A stretch of 64,000 bases of DNA, taken from Streptomyces rubrogriseus. GTDB lineage: Bacteria > Actinomycetota > Actinomycetes > Streptomycetales > Streptomycetaceae. The stretch lies in NCBI RefSeq assembly GCF_027947575.1, contig NZ_CP116256.1:3782001-3846000 (forward strand). Reading direction: 5' to 3'. A program made the translations under genes and the position numbers. Shown piece by piece: positions 24,561-33,851 of the stretch; position 1 is the first letter of the stretch, and each line of letters begins with the position of its first letter. The notes beneath the pieces are model-generated. The model saw nothing but the letters and a program-made list of their open reading frames with translations, was not told the DNA's origin and made no database searches.

Positions 24561-24610
24561 AAGTGGAGGCGCCCCCGCTTACTGTGACGGAAGTGGCGGC
24601 GCCTCCACTT
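24561..24610. promoter_or_regulatory. Two 20-bp TetR operators exactly 30 bp apart
   Basis: AAGTGGAGGCGCCCCCGCTT (24561-24580; 8 of 10 symmetric positions) and AAGTGGCGGCGCCTCCACTT (24591-24610; 9 of 10) are the same near-palindrome, with consensus AAGTGGmGGCGCCkCCACTT. They occupy the divergent tetR/SDR promoter region. Confidence 0.75.
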
Positions 24611-24667
24611 TCACTCTAGGGCACGACACAGCTCTGCCCATGTCCCCGTCCGGAAGGACTGCCCAAC

Positions 24668-25405
24668 ATGTCGGGAATCGAAGGCAAGGTCGTGGCGATC
24701 ACGGGTGCCAGTGGCGGCATCGGCGAGGCGAGCGCACTCCTGCTCGCCGAGCGCGGAGCCAAGGTCGTGCTCGGGGCGCGCCGCCCGGAGCGTCTGGAGG
24801 ACCTGGCCCTGCGCATCGGCAGGAGCGGAGGGGAGGCGGCCTGGATCCGCACGGACGTGACCCGCCGCGAGGACCTCGCCGCACTCGTCGCCCTGGCCCG
24901 CGAACGCTTCGGCCGGCTCGACGTCCTCGTCGGCAACGCCGGCGTCGGCCTGATCTCACCCCTGGACGAACTCCGCGTCGAGGACTGGGAGCGGATGATC
25001 GACGTCAACCTGAAGGGTGTCCTCTACGGCATCGCCGAGGCCCTGCCCGTCTTCCGGGAACAGGGCTCCGGCCACTTCGTCAACATCGTCTCCACCGCCG
25101 GACTGCGCATCAGCCCGCTCATGTCGGTCTACGCCGGGACGAAGAACGCGGTGCGCACCGTGTCGGAGGGGCTGCGCCAGGAGGCCGGTGACAGTCTGCG
25201 GGTCACCGTGGTCTCACCGGGATTCGTCCACACGGACTTCGCGGACGGCATCCCGGACGCCGGGGCCAGGGCCCGGACCCTCGACACCAGGGACCGGATC
25301 GCCATCCCGCCGCAGGCCGTGGCCCGCGCGGTCGCCTTCGCCGTCGAGCAGCCCGACGGCGTCGACGTGGGCGACATCGTGGTCCGTCCCACCGCACAGG
25401 ACTAG
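24668..25405 (+). CDS. SDR family oxidoreductase under TetR control
   Basis: The 245-aa protein is a classical SDR with TGASGGIG, GNAG (NNAG variant), catalytic Ser (NIVSTAGL) and YAGTK. It is divergent from a tetR gene. ARRPER suggests NADP(H). It is a paralogue of the SDR at 22325-23059. Likely an inducible NADPH-dependent reductase; the substrate is not predictable from sequence. Confidence 0.9.
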   Translation: MSGIEGKVVAITGASGGIGEASALLLAERGAKVVLGARRPERLEDLALRIGRSGGEAAWIRTDVTRREDLAALVALARERFGRLDVLVGNAGVGLISPLDELRVEDWERMIDVNLKGVLYGIAEALPVFREQGSGHFVNIVSTAGLRISPLMSVYAGTKNAVRTVSEGLRQEAGDSLRVTVVSPGFVHTDFADGIPDAGARARTLDTRDRIAIPPQAVARAVAFAVEQPDGVDVGDIVVRPTAQD

Positions 25406-25423
25406 CCCGTCGTCGTCGCCGGA

Positions 25424-26182
25424 CTACCTCCCCGACGTCGAGCGGGTCCGTGAGACCCGTGCCGGGGCGGCGCGGCGGCGGTAGACCAGATAGGGGCGGA
25501 CCAGGTATCCGACCGGTGCGCTCCAGACGTGCACCAGCCGGGTGAAGGGCCAGGCGGCGAAGAGCAGGCAGGCGCTCAGCGCGTGCAGCCGGAAGAGCAG
25601 CGGGGCGTCGGCGATCGCCTCCGGCCGGGGCCCGAGCGCGAACAGCCCGCGGAACCAGACCGACACCGTGCCCCGGTAGTCGTAGCCACCGCCGAGGACG
25701 TTGTGCGCGGCGGTCGCGGAGATGCCCAGCAGCACGGTCAGGGACAGCAGCGGGAACAGCACCTTGTCGCTGCGGTCGGTGCCCAGCCGGATCCGCCGGG
25801 ACAGCAGCCGCCGGGCGCACAGCATGCCGAGCCCCGCGACCATCGCCACGCCCGCCACCGAACCGGCCCACACCGCACCCGCGTGGTAGAGGTGCTCGTC
25901 GACGCCCACGGCCTCGGTCCAGGAGGCGGGCACCGCCAGACCCACCACGTGACCGGCGATCACCATGAACGCCCCCAGGTGGAAGAGCGGGCTGCCCCAG
26001 CGGAGCCACCGGTGCTCGAGGAGCTGACTGGTGCGCGACGTCCAGCCGAACTGGTCCTGCCGGTAGCGCCACACGTGCCCGGCCACGAACACGGCGAGGC
26101 AGACGTAGGGGACGGCGACCCACAGGAGGAGATCGGCTCCGGACGACGACGCGGCGACGAGGGACGAGGAGGTGGCGTTCAT
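25424..26182 (-). CDS. narI: Respiratory nitrate reductase gamma subunit (cytochrome b)
   Basis: The 252-aa membrane protein has five hydrophobic helices with paired histidines (SPLFHLGAFMVIAGHVVGL and LLFRLHALSACLLFAAWPFTRLVHVW, cited by position around residues 64-82 and 197-222) that bind the two b hemes. It takes electrons from quinol and passes them to NarH. Its ATG overlaps the narJ stop (ATGA). It is last in narGHJI. Confidence 0.96.
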   Translation of the reverse strand: MNATSSSLVAASSSGADLLLWVAVPYVCLAVFVAGHVWRYRQDQFGWTSRTSQLLEHRWLRWGSPLFHLGAFMVIAGHVVGLAVPASWTEAVGVDEHLYHAGAVWAGSVAGVAMVAGLGMLCARRLLSRRIRLGTDRSDKVLFPLLSLTVLLGISATAAHNVLGGGYDYRGTVSVWFRGLFALGPRPEAIADAPLLFRLHALSACLLFAAWPFTRLVHVWSAPVGYLVRPYLVYRRRAAPARVSRTRSTSGR

Positions 26183-27015
26183 GAACGTCCTTCGGGGCGG
26201 GGGCCGTCCGCGGTGCGCGGGGCCCGGGCGGGCGGGGCGGCCGTCGGCGGCACGAAGGCGGACGGCGGGGCGAACTCGCCGTCCCCGTAGGCCGGGTGGG
26301 CGTGACCCACCCCGTGACCTGCTCCGTGGGCGGCTCCGTAGGGATCGAGGCCCACTTCCTCCTCGGGCGGTCCCTCCGCGGCGAGCTTCGCCACCGCCGC
26401 CCGGTCCGCGTCGGTCGCCGGGGGCAACAGGCCGAGCAGCGCCGACAGCAGGTGCCGGTAGGGGGAGCCGGACTCGGTCAGCGCGTGCCGGATCAGCTCC
26501 AGCCCACGCCGGTGCATCCGCAGCGGCGCCTCGCCCGCGCCGGGACCGGCCAGCGCCGCGAACTCCAGCACGACCGGCAGGTGGTCGGGCAGCTCCCCGC
26601 CGTCGGTGTCCCACCCGGCGGCCCGGTAGCGCCGGGCCAGGGTGAGCAGGGCCATGCCCCGGCGCCGGGTGTCGCCGTGCAGGTAGTAGGTGAGGTACAG
26701 GCTGCTCCGGCGGCGCAGGTCGAAGGTCTCGACGTAGTGCCGGGCGAGCGCGTCGGGCTCCTGGACGCCGAACCAGTCCATGAAGGCGCTCAGTTCCGCG
26801 GCGGCCGACGACCGGGGCAGAGCCGCGACGGCGGACGCCAACCCCGGCCGGTGCGCAGCCAGTTCCTCGTCCGGGTACTGCGACAGCAGCGACAGCAGAC
26901 GCAGCACCAGCGCACGCTCCCGAGCCTCCCGGGGGGACATCGGAGCCCGGCGCCGGACGGCCGCGCGGACCCGGGTGCGGACGATGGCGGGGACGGTGGT
27001 GGGCAGCGGGCTCAT
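26179..27015 (-). CDS. narJ: Nitrate reductase assembly chaperone NarJ
   Basis: The 278-aa protein matches the NarJ/DmsD chaperone family (LLSQYPDEELAAHRPGL, FMDWFGVQEPDALARHYVETFD), which holds apo-NarG until the molybdenum cofactor is inserted. A Gly/His/Pro-rich tail (AAHGAGHGVGHAHPAYG) and an additional proline-rich end extend it beyond the typical 200-230 residues. The His-rich stretch might bind metal. It overlaps narH and narI by 4 nt each. Confidence 0.95.
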   Translation of the reverse strand: MSPLPTTVPAIVRTRVRAAVRRRAPMSPREARERALVLRLLSLLSQYPDEELAAHRPGLASAVAALPRSSAAAELSAFMDWFGVQEPDALARHYVETFDLRRRSSLYLTYYLHGDTRRRGMALLTLARRYRAAGWDTDGGELPDHLPVVLEFAALAGPGAGEAPLRMHRRGLELIRHALTESGSPYRHLLSALLGLLPPATDADRAAVAKLAAEGPPEEEVGLDPYGAAHGAGHGVGHAHPAYGDGEFAPPSAFVPPTAAPPARAPRTADGPRPEGRS

Positions 27016-28559
27016 GCGGGGCCTTCCGACGGCGTACGGCGCAGGGTGGGCATGCCGAGGGCGACCCCGCCGCCGGCCGGAGCACCGGCCGACTCCACGG
27101 GGCAGCCGCTCTCCAGGGCACTGAGCGCGGCCGCGTCCTCCTTGTGCGCGGCCGGAACGACGTAGCGGTCGGCGTACTTCGCCACCGCCAGCAGCCGGTG
27201 CAGGTCCCGGGCCTCGGCGGTGTCCAGCCCGACCGCGCCGAGAGCCGCCTCGTCCCCTTCCTCGCCGAGGGACACGGCGCGCATGTACGAGCGCAGCGCG
27301 GTCAGTTTCATCAGCACCCCGCCCACCACGTCCGGGTCCCCGGCCGTGAACAGGCTCGCCAGGTATTCGAGGGGGATGCGCAGCCGGGTCACCGCCGCGA
27401 ACACGTGGTCCGGGTCCTCCTGGTCGCCGCCCGCCACGGTGACGGCGTCCAGGACGGGGGAGAGCGGCGGCACGTACCAGACCATCGGCAGGGTGCGGTA
27501 CTCCGGATGCAGGGGCAGCGCCACCCGGTACCGCGCGACCAGGTCGTACACCGGCGAGCGCCGGGCCGCCGCCAGCCAGTCCTCCGGGATGCCGGACGCC
27601 CGCGCCGCCGCGACCACCTCGGGATCGCGCGGGTCCAGGAAGACGCCGCGCTGTGCGTCCAGGAGGTCCTGCTCGTCCGGGGTCGCCGCCGCCTCGCCCA
27701 CCCGGTCGGCGTCGTACAGCAGCAGTCCCAGGTAGCGCAGCCGGCCGACGCAGGTCTCCGAGCAGACGGTGGGCTGGCCCGCCTCGATGCGCGGGAAGCA
27801 GAACGTGCACTTCTCGGCCTTGCCGGTGGCGTGGTTGACGTACACCTTCTTGTACGGGCAGGCCGTCACGCACATCCGCCAGCCCCGGCAGCGGTCCTGG
27901 TCGACCAGGACGATGCCGTCCTCCACCCGCTTGTACATCGCGCCGGACGGACAGGCCGACACACAGGCCGGGTTGAGGCAGTGCTCGCACAGCCGCGGGA
28001 GGTGGAAGAGGAAGGTCTGCTCGAACTCGAAGCGGACCTTCTCGGCCCACTCCCCGCTCAGATTGGGGTCGCCGCCCGCGTGCTCCGGCGCACCGCCCAG
28101 GCCGTCCTCCCAGTTGGCGCCCCAGGTGATGGCGGCGGGCCGGCCGGTCAGCACCGAGCGCGGCCGGGCGACCGGCAGGTCGGGTCCGGCGGGCGCGCTC
28201 ACCAGGTTGTCGTAGTCGTAGGTCACCGGCTCGTAGTAGTCCTCGATGACCGGCAGGTCCGGGTTGGAGAACAGGGACAGCAGCCGCCTGACCCGGCCGC
28301 CCGAGCGCAGCACCAGCCGCCCCCGGCGGTCCAGGGTCCAGCCGCCCCTCCACTTCTCCTGGTCCTCGTAGCGGCGCGGATAGCCGATGCCGGGCTTGGT
28401 CTCCACGTTGTTGAACCAGGCGTACTCGACGCCGGTGCGGTTGGTCCAGGTCTGCTTGCAGGTCACCGAACAGGTGTGGCACCCGATGCACTTGTCGAGG
28501 TTCATCACCATGGCGACCTGGGCCATCACCCGTCCGACGGTGGCTTCGCCACGGGGCAT
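27012..28559 (-). CDS. narH: Respiratory nitrate reductase beta subunit (Fe-S)
   Basis: The 515-aa protein carries four cysteine clusters: C24, C27, C30, C34 (CIGCHTCSVTC); CEHCLNPACVSAC; CRGWRMCVTAC, where Trp replaces one Cys as in the [3Fe-4S] site of all NarH; and CTFC...CSETC. It wires electrons from NarI to NarG on the cytoplasmic face. The ATG at 28559 starts 1 nt after the narG stop with GGAG 7 nt upstream. An in-frame ATG at 28526 is the alternative start. Confidence 0.96.
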   Translation of the reverse strand: MPRGEATVGRVMAQVAMVMNLDKCIGCHTCSVTCKQTWTNRTGVEYAWFNNVETKPGIGYPRRYEDQEKWRGGWTLDRRGRLVLRSGGRVRRLLSLFSNPDLPVIEDYYEPVTYDYDNLVSAPAGPDLPVARPRSVLTGRPAAITWGANWEDGLGGAPEHAGGDPNLSGEWAEKVRFEFEQTFLFHLPRLCEHCLNPACVSACPSGAMYKRVEDGIVLVDQDRCRGWRMCVTACPYKKVYVNHATGKAEKCTFCFPRIEAGQPTVCSETCVGRLRYLGLLLYDADRVGEAAATPDEQDLLDAQRGVFLDPRDPEVVAAARASGIPEDWLAAARRSPVYDLVARYRVALPLHPEYRTLPMVWYVPPLSPVLDAVTVAGGDQEDPDHVFAAVTRLRIPLEYLASLFTAGDPDVVGGVLMKLTALRSYMRAVSLGEEGDEAALGAVGLDTAEARDLHRLLAVAKYADRYVVPAAHKEDAAALSALESGCPVESAGAPAGGGVALGMPTLRRTPSEGPA

Positions 28560-28560
28560 G

Positions 28561-31500
28561 TCAGTACTCCACTCGCTGGCTTCGGCGGCGGATCACGGTG
28601 ACCTCGTCGCGCTGGTTGCCGGTCGGCCCGTAGTAGTTGAAGGCGTAGGTCAGCTGGGCGTGGCCGCCGGCCAGGTGCGTGGGCTTGAGCAGCAGCCGGG
28701 TCAGCGAGTTGTGCATGCCGCCGCGCCTGCCGCCGATCTCGGTCCTCGGCACGTTCACGGTCCGGTCCTGGGCGTGGTACATGTACACCGTGCCCTCGGG
28801 CATCCGGTGGGTGACCACCGCACGGGCCGCCACGACGCCGTTGCGGTTGTATGCCTCGACCCACTCGTTGTCCCGGACGCCGATCCGCTCCGCGTCGGCC
28901 GTGGACATCCAGATCGCCGGGCCGCCCCGGGACAGGTCGAGCATGTACTTGTTGTCCTGGTAGTTGGAGTGGATGGACCACTTCGAGTGCGGGGTCAGGT
29001 AGCGGACGGTGACCTCCGCCCGGCCGTCCTCGTGCAGGTGCCCGTCGCCGTAGTGCCCGATCGCGTTCAGTGGAGGCCGGTAGGCGGGCAGTTGCTCGCC
29101 CAGCTCGGCCATCCAGTCGTGCTGGACGAAGAAGTGCTGGCGGCCGGTGAGGGTGTGCCAGGGCTTCTTGTGCTCGACGTTGATGACGAACGGCGAGTAG
29201 CGGCGCCCGCCCGTCTCCGAGCCCGACCACTCGTACGAGGTGATCACCGAACGGGGCTGGGTGCGGGTGTCGGCGAACGTGATCCGCTCCGCCTCGCGCT
29301 CGGCGGACAGCTCCACCAACCCCTCGCTGCCGGTCTGCCGCTCCAGCTCCCGGAACCCCTCGGTCGCCAGGCGGCCGTTGGTGGTGCCGGACAGCGCGAG
29401 GATCGCCTCGCACATGTCGGAGGCGGTGGCCAGCGAGGGGCGCCCGGCGCCCGCCCCCTCGCGCACGGTGCCGCAGCGGTGCCGCAACTCCTCGACCTCC
29501 CGGCCGGGGTGGACGGTGACGCCCTTCGTGGTCGTGCCGAGGGTGTCCAGGAGCGGGCCGACGGCGCGGATCTTCTGCGCGACGGCCGCGTAGTCCCGCT
29601 CGACCACGACCAGCTTCGGCATCGTCCGCCCCGGCACCGGTTCGCACTCGCCGGCCCGCCAGTCGCGCACCACGCCGCCCGGCTGGGCGAGTTCGTCCGG
29701 GGTGTCGTGCTGCAACGGCACCGCGAGCACGTCGGTGCGGGTGCCCAGGTGCTCGGCCGCCAGCTCGCTGAAGCGGTCGGAGATGCCCAGGAAGGTGTCG
29801 TAGTCGGTGCGCGACTGCCACGGCGGTGCGATGGCCGGGGTGAAGGCGTGCACGAAGGGGTGCATGTCCGTACTGGACAGGTCGTCCTTCTCGTACCAGG
29901 TCGCCGCCGGCAGCACCACGTCGGACAACAGCCCCGTCGAGGTCATCCGGAAGTCCATGGTGACCAGCAGGTCCAGCTTTCCCTCCGGCGCCCGCTCGTG
30001 CCACACCACCTCCTCGGGCCGCTGCTCCGGCGGGGTCTCGGCCGAGCGGACGGCCGCGTCGGTGCCGAGGAGATGGCGCAGGAAGTACTCGTTGCCCTTG
30101 CCCGAGGAGCCCAGCAGGTTCGCCCGCCACACGGTGAGCACCCGCGGGAAGTTGGCCGGGTCGTCCGGGTCCTCGACCGCGAACCGCAGCCGTCCGGCCT
30201 TCAGCTCGTCCACGACGTGCTCGGCGACCGGGCGGCCCGCGGCGGCCGCCTCGTCGGCCAGGTCCAGCGGATTGCGGTCGAAGCCCGGGTGCCCCGGCGT
30301 CCAGCCCAGCCGCACCGCCTGCGCCAGGCAGTCCGCGAAGCCCTTGCCCCGGAACCGGCCCTCCCCGAGCGGGGACGCCAACTCCTCGGGCCCGAAGGCC
30401 TCGTAACGCCACTGGTCGGTGTTGAGGTACCAGTACGAGGTGCCCGCCATGTGCCGCGTCGGCCGCTGCCAGTCGAAGGCGAACGCCAGATGCTGGAAGC
30501 CGGTCAGCGGACGGACCTTCTCCTGGCCGACGTAGTGCGCCCAGCCGCCGCCGTTGACGCCCTGGCAGCCGGTCATGGTGGTCAGCGCCAGAAACGCGCG
30601 GTAGATGGTGTCGGAGTGGAACCAGTGGTTGGTGCCCGCACCCATGGCGATCATCGAACGGCCGCCGGTGCGCTCGGCGTTGCGGGCGAACTCGCGGGCG
30701 ATGCGGGCCGCCTGCGCGGCCGGCACCGAGGTGATCGTCTCCTGCCAGGCGGGCGTGTACGGCTGGTCGGCGTCGTCGTACGAGGCGGGCCAGCTGCCCG
30801 GCAGGCCGGGCCGGGACACCCCGTACTGGGCCAGCATCAGGTCGAAGACGGTGGTGACCCGCCGGCCGCCGATCCGCCGTACCGGGACCCCGCGCACCAT
30901 GACCGAGCCGCCCTCGGTGGCGCCCTCGTCGAACCGGGGCAGCGCCACCTCCGCCATCTCCTCGGCCGTCTCCAGCAGGCTCAGCTCGGGCTCGACGCCT
31001 TCGAGGTCGAGGTTCCAGCGGCCCCGCCCGGCCTCCCCCCACCGGAAGCCGAGCGAGCCGCCGGGGACCACCGTCTCTCCGGTGGCCCCGTCCAGGAGCA
31101 CCGTCTTGAACCGCGCGTGCTCCTCCTCGCCGCCGAGGTCGGCCGCGGTGAGGAAGCCGTCCGGGACCAGCCCGTGACCGCTCTCGCGCAGGGTCACCAG
31201 GAACGGTGCGTCGGTGTAGGTGCTCAGGTAGTCCCAGAAGTACGGCACCTCGCGGTCGACGAGGAACTCCCGCAGGATCACGTGCCCCATGGCCATCGCC
31301 AGCGCCCCGTCCGTGCCCGGGTGCGGGGCCAGCCACTCGTCGGCGAACTTCACGTTGTCCGCGTAGTCGGGCGAGACCGCGACGACCTTCGTGCCGTTGT
31401 AGCGGGTCTCGGTGAGGAAGTGCGCGTCCGGGGTGCGGGTCACCGGGATGTTGGAGCCCCACATCACCAGATAGCCCGCGTTCCACCAGTCCGCCGCCTC

Positions 31501-32259
31501 CGGTACGTCCGTCTGGTCGCCGAAGACCTGCGGGGAGGCGGGCGGCAGGTCGGCGTACCAGTCGTAGAACGACAGCAGCGTGCCGCCGATCAGGGACATG
31601 AAGCGCGAACCGGCCGCGTACGACGCCATCGACATCGCCGGGATGGGGGAGAAGCCCGCCACCCGGTCCGGGCCGTACGCCTTGACGGTGTGCACGTGCG
31701 CGGCGGCGACCATCTCGTTGACCTCGTCCCAGTCCGCGCGCACCAGACCGCCCTTGCCGCGGGCCCGCTTGTACGCCCGGGCCTTCGCCGGGTCACCGGT
31801 GATCTCCGCCCAGGCCGCCACCGGATCGCCCAGCCGGCGCCGGGCCTCGCGCCACAACTTCAGCAGTACGCCCCGGACATACGGGTAGCGGACCCGGCTG
31901 GGGGAGTAGGTGTACCAGGAGAACGACGCCCCGCGCGGGCAGCCGCGCGGCTCGTACTCGGGGCAGTCGGCGCCGATGGAGGGGTAGTCCGTGGCCTGGT
32001 GCTCCCAGGTGATGAGGCCGTCCTTGACGTACACCATCCACGAGCAGGACCCGGTGCAGTTCACACCGTGCGTGGAGCGCACCACTCTGTCGTGCGACCA
32101 GCGGTCGCGGTAGAAGCCCTCCCAGCGTTCGTCGCCCTCGCCGAACACGGCGCGTCCGTCGGCCGACACCTCCCGGCGGGACAGCAGCCTGCGGGCGGCC
32201 AGCGGCCAGTTCTCCGCGACGCCCGACTGCCGGCGCCGCCCCTCGCGATCGTTCTCCAT
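28561..32259 (-). CDS. narG: Respiratory nitrate reductase alpha subunit (Mo-bisMGD)
   Basis: The start at 32259 gives 1232 aa, the normal NarG size. The N-terminus has the HGVNCTGSCSWMVYVKDG segment (His/Cys ligands of the FS0 cluster), followed by the molybdopterin oxidoreductase domains and a C-terminal dinucleotide-binding domain. It reduces nitrate to nitrite on the cytoplasmic side as part of NarGHI. It is the first gene of narGHJI. A DosR-like box lies 94 nt upstream. A longer frame upstream is antisense noise without NarG similarity. Confidence 0.96.
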   Translation of the reverse strand: MENDREGRRRQSGVAENWPLAARRLLSRREVSADGRAVFGEGDERWEGFYRDRWSHDRVVRSTHGVNCTGSCSWMVYVKDGLITWEHQATDYPSIGADCPEYEPRGCPRGASFSWYTYSPSRVRYPYVRGVLLKLWREARRRLGDPVAAWAEITGDPAKARAYKRARGKGGLVRADWDEVNEMVAAAHVHTVKAYGPDRVAGFSPIPAMSMASYAAGSRFMSLIGGTLLSFYDWYADLPPASPQVFGDQTDVPEAADWWNAGYLVMWGSNIPVTRTPDAHFLTETRYNGTKVVAVSPDYADNVKFADEWLAPHPGTDGALAMAMGHVILREFLVDREVPYFWDYLSTYTDAPFLVTLRESGHGLVPDGFLTAADLGGEEEHARFKTVLLDGATGETVVPGGSLGFRWGEAGRGRWNLDLEGVEPELSLLETAEEMAEVALPRFDEGATEGGSVMVRGVPVRRIGGRRVTTVFDLMLAQYGVSRPGLPGSWPASYDDADQPYTPAWQETITSVPAAQAARIAREFARNAERTGGRSMIAMGAGTNHWFHSDTIYRAFLALTTMTGCQGVNGGGWAHYVGQEKVRPLTGFQHLAFAFDWQRPTRHMAGTSYWYLNTDQWRYEAFGPEELASPLGEGRFRGKGFADCLAQAVRLGWTPGHPGFDRNPLDLADEAAAAGRPVAEHVVDELKAGRLRFAVEDPDDPANFPRVLTVWRANLLGSSGKGNEYFLRHLLGTDAAVRSAETPPEQRPEEVVWHERAPEGKLDLLVTMDFRMTSTGLLSDVVLPAATWYEKDDLSSTDMHPFVHAFTPAIAPPWQSRTDYDTFLGISDRFSELAAEHLGTRTDVLAVPLQHDTPDELAQPGGVVRDWRAGECEPVPGRTMPKLVVVERDYAAVAQKIRAVGPLLDTLGTTTKGVTVHPGREVEELRHRCGTVREGAGAGRPSLATASDMCEAILALSGTTNGRLATEGFRELERQTGSEGLVELSAEREAERITFADTRTQPRSVITSYEWSGSETGGRRYSPFVINVEHKKPWHTLTGRQHFFVQHDWMAELGEQLPAYRPPLNAIGHYGDGHLHEDGRAEVTVRYLTPHSKWSIHSNYQDNKYMLDLSRGGPAIWMSTADAERIGVRDNEWVEAYNRNGVVAARAVVTHRMPEGTVYMYHAQDRTVNVPRTEIGGRRGGMHNSLTRLLLKPTHLAGGHAQLTYAFNYYGPTGNQRDEVTVIRRRSQRVEY

Positions 32260-32352
32260 GGTCCGGAACGCTAGGCCGCGCCCGCCGGGCACACCCGGGG
32301 TCGCGCGGCCCCCGCCCGCCGGGCGACCGGCCCCCTTCCCAAGCCCCGTCCA

Positions 32353-32388
32353 GGGACCAACGGCCCCGCAAACAGGGCCGGTCGGCGC
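32353..32388. promoter_or_regulatory. DosR/OsdR-like box pair in the narG promoter
   Basis: GGGACCAACGGCCC (32353-32366) fits GGGnCnWWnGnCCC, the core of the mycobacterial DosR box. A degenerate copy GGGCCGGTCGGCGC follows at 32375-32388, 22 bp away. The box is 94 nt upstream of narG. The rest of 32389-32640 shows no gene. Confidence 0.6.
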
Positions 32389-32659
32389 ACGGCCCGGCCC
32401 GCCCCCCGGGTGCATGCTGGCGGTGATCGATCGGGCGCCGCCCATCGGACCGACGCACCCGCAGGCCGCCGGCCGCTGAAATCCCCCGTCCCCGGCCGGG
32501 GCACCCGGGTGCGTCGGGGCGCCCGCCCGGACGGTCACGCGTCCGGCCGTCCACCACGGCCGGACGCGATCAACACGGCGGGGGCTCGCCACCAGGACGG
32601 GCGCGCGATGAGCCCCCAACGCGTGGCACGGCCGGCGGGGCCACCCGGCCCGCCGCCGG

Positions 32660-32673
32660 GGGCCGTTCAACCC
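32660..32673. promoter_or_regulatory. DosR/OsdR-like box before the nitroreductase gene
   Basis: GGGCCGTTCAACCC has one mismatch to GGGnCnWWnGnCCC and sits 68 nt upstream of the Acg-like gene, which likely shares its transcript with narK. Confidence 0.45.
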
Positions 32674-32740
32674 TCCCCCCGGGCACGGCGGCGACGCAGG
32701 GTGAACGGGAAACGGGCAGAGCTTTCGCCAAGGAGCCGCC

Positions 32741-33805
32741 ATGCAGACCCGGGAAGTCGACGCCACCGCAGTCCAGACCCTGCTCGCCGCGGCCGTGGCG
32801 GCACCGTCCGTGCACAACACGCAGCCCTGGCGGTTCGGCCTGGACGTGGACAGCCGGACCATCGAGGTACACGCCGACCACGCACGGTGGCTCCCGGCCG
32901 CCGACCCCGGGCGGCGCGCCCAGCACCTGTCCGTGGGCGCCGCCGTCCTCAACCTCCGCCTGGCCGCCGACCACCTGGGCTGGGACCCGGTCGTCGAACT
33001 GCTGCCCCCGGTCGGCGCCCCGAGCCTGCTGGCGACCGTACGACTGGCCGAACGCCCGCCGAACGGTGCGCGGCGGTGGCCGGGCGAGCCGCCGCGGCCG
33101 GGCGCGCTGTACGAAGCCGTGGAGCGCCGGCACACCAGCCGGATGCCCTTCACCGGACGTCCGGTGCCCGACCCCGTCGTCACGGAGATGATCGCCGCCG
33201 CCCGCGCCGAGGGAGCGTACCTGGACGTTCCCGACATCGTCGCGACCCGCCGCCTGCTGCGGCTGACCGCTGCCGCCGAGGCCCGCAACGCCGCCGACGC
33301 CGAGCGCGTCGCCGAGACCCGCGCCTGGCTCACCGCGCCGGGTTCGGCCACCCCGTACGGCATCCCCGCGACCGCCCTGGGACCCCGCGACGGCTCGGGG
33401 CGCGTGCCGATGCGGGACTTCGCCGCCCCGCTGCCCGCGCTCGGCCGTCCGGCCCCGCGCTTCGAACGCCACGTCCAGGTGGCCCTGTTGTGGACCCCGC
33501 ACGACCGGCGCCAGGACTGGCTGCGCGCCGGGCAGGCCCTGCAACGCGTGCTGCTCACCGCCACCGCGCACGGGGTGCGCACCTCGATGCTCCACCAGGC
33601 GATGGAATGGCCCGACCTGAGGGCGGCGATGAGCGGCACCCGGCAGCGCCACCACCCGCACCTGCTGATCCGCTTCGGCTACGGACCGGAGGGCGGCCGC
33701 ACCCCGCGCGCCGCCGGGACCCCCGGCCCTCCCGCCGGGGGTCCTCCGACCGCCGGCCGGGACCCCCGGCCCATGCCGCCGCACCGCCGTACGCCGCGAG
33801 AGTGA
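32741..33805 (+). CDS. Acg-family nitroreductase-fold FMN protein
   Basis: The 354-aa protein resembles the tandem nitroreductase-fold Acg family, with the signature APSVHNTQPWRF (residues 21-32) and RRHTSRMPF. In Mycobacterium tuberculosis, acg (Rv2032) is a DosR-regulon member thought to sequester or use FMN. AAGGAG precedes the ATG. The last 35 residues are a Pro/Gly/Arg-rich tail not usual for the family. It lies 46 nt upstream of narK and shares its direction. Confidence 0.85.
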   Translation: MQTREVDATAVQTLLAAAVAAPSVHNTQPWRFGLDVDSRTIEVHADHARWLPAADPGRRAQHLSVGAAVLNLRLAADHLGWDPVVELLPPVGAPSLLATVRLAERPPNGARRWPGEPPRPGALYEAVERRHTSRMPFTGRPVPDPVVTEMIAAARAEGAYLDVPDIVATRRLLRLTAAAEARNAADAERVAETRAWLTAPGSATPYGIPATALGPRDGSGRVPMRDFAAPLPALGRPAPRFERHVQVALLWTPHDRRQDWLRAGQALQRVLLTATAHGVRTSMLHQAMEWPDLRAAMSGTRQRHHPHLLIRFGYGPEGGRTPRAAGTPGPPAGGPPTAGRDPRPMPPHRRTPRE

Positions 33806-33851
33806 TCAAGGACGAACTCCGCGACGGATGACGGAAACGAGGACGGACGGC

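Noticed and set aside
28387..32274. A 1295-codon plus-strand frame opposite narG/narH
   Set aside because: Antisense shadow of narGH; low-complexity Arg/Val/His-rich product with no recognisable domain.
32260..33639. N-terminal extension of narG to a start near 33639
   Set aside because: The extension crosses the promoter region and the opposing nitroreductase gene and has no NarG similarity; NarG proteins begin near the HGVNC segment.
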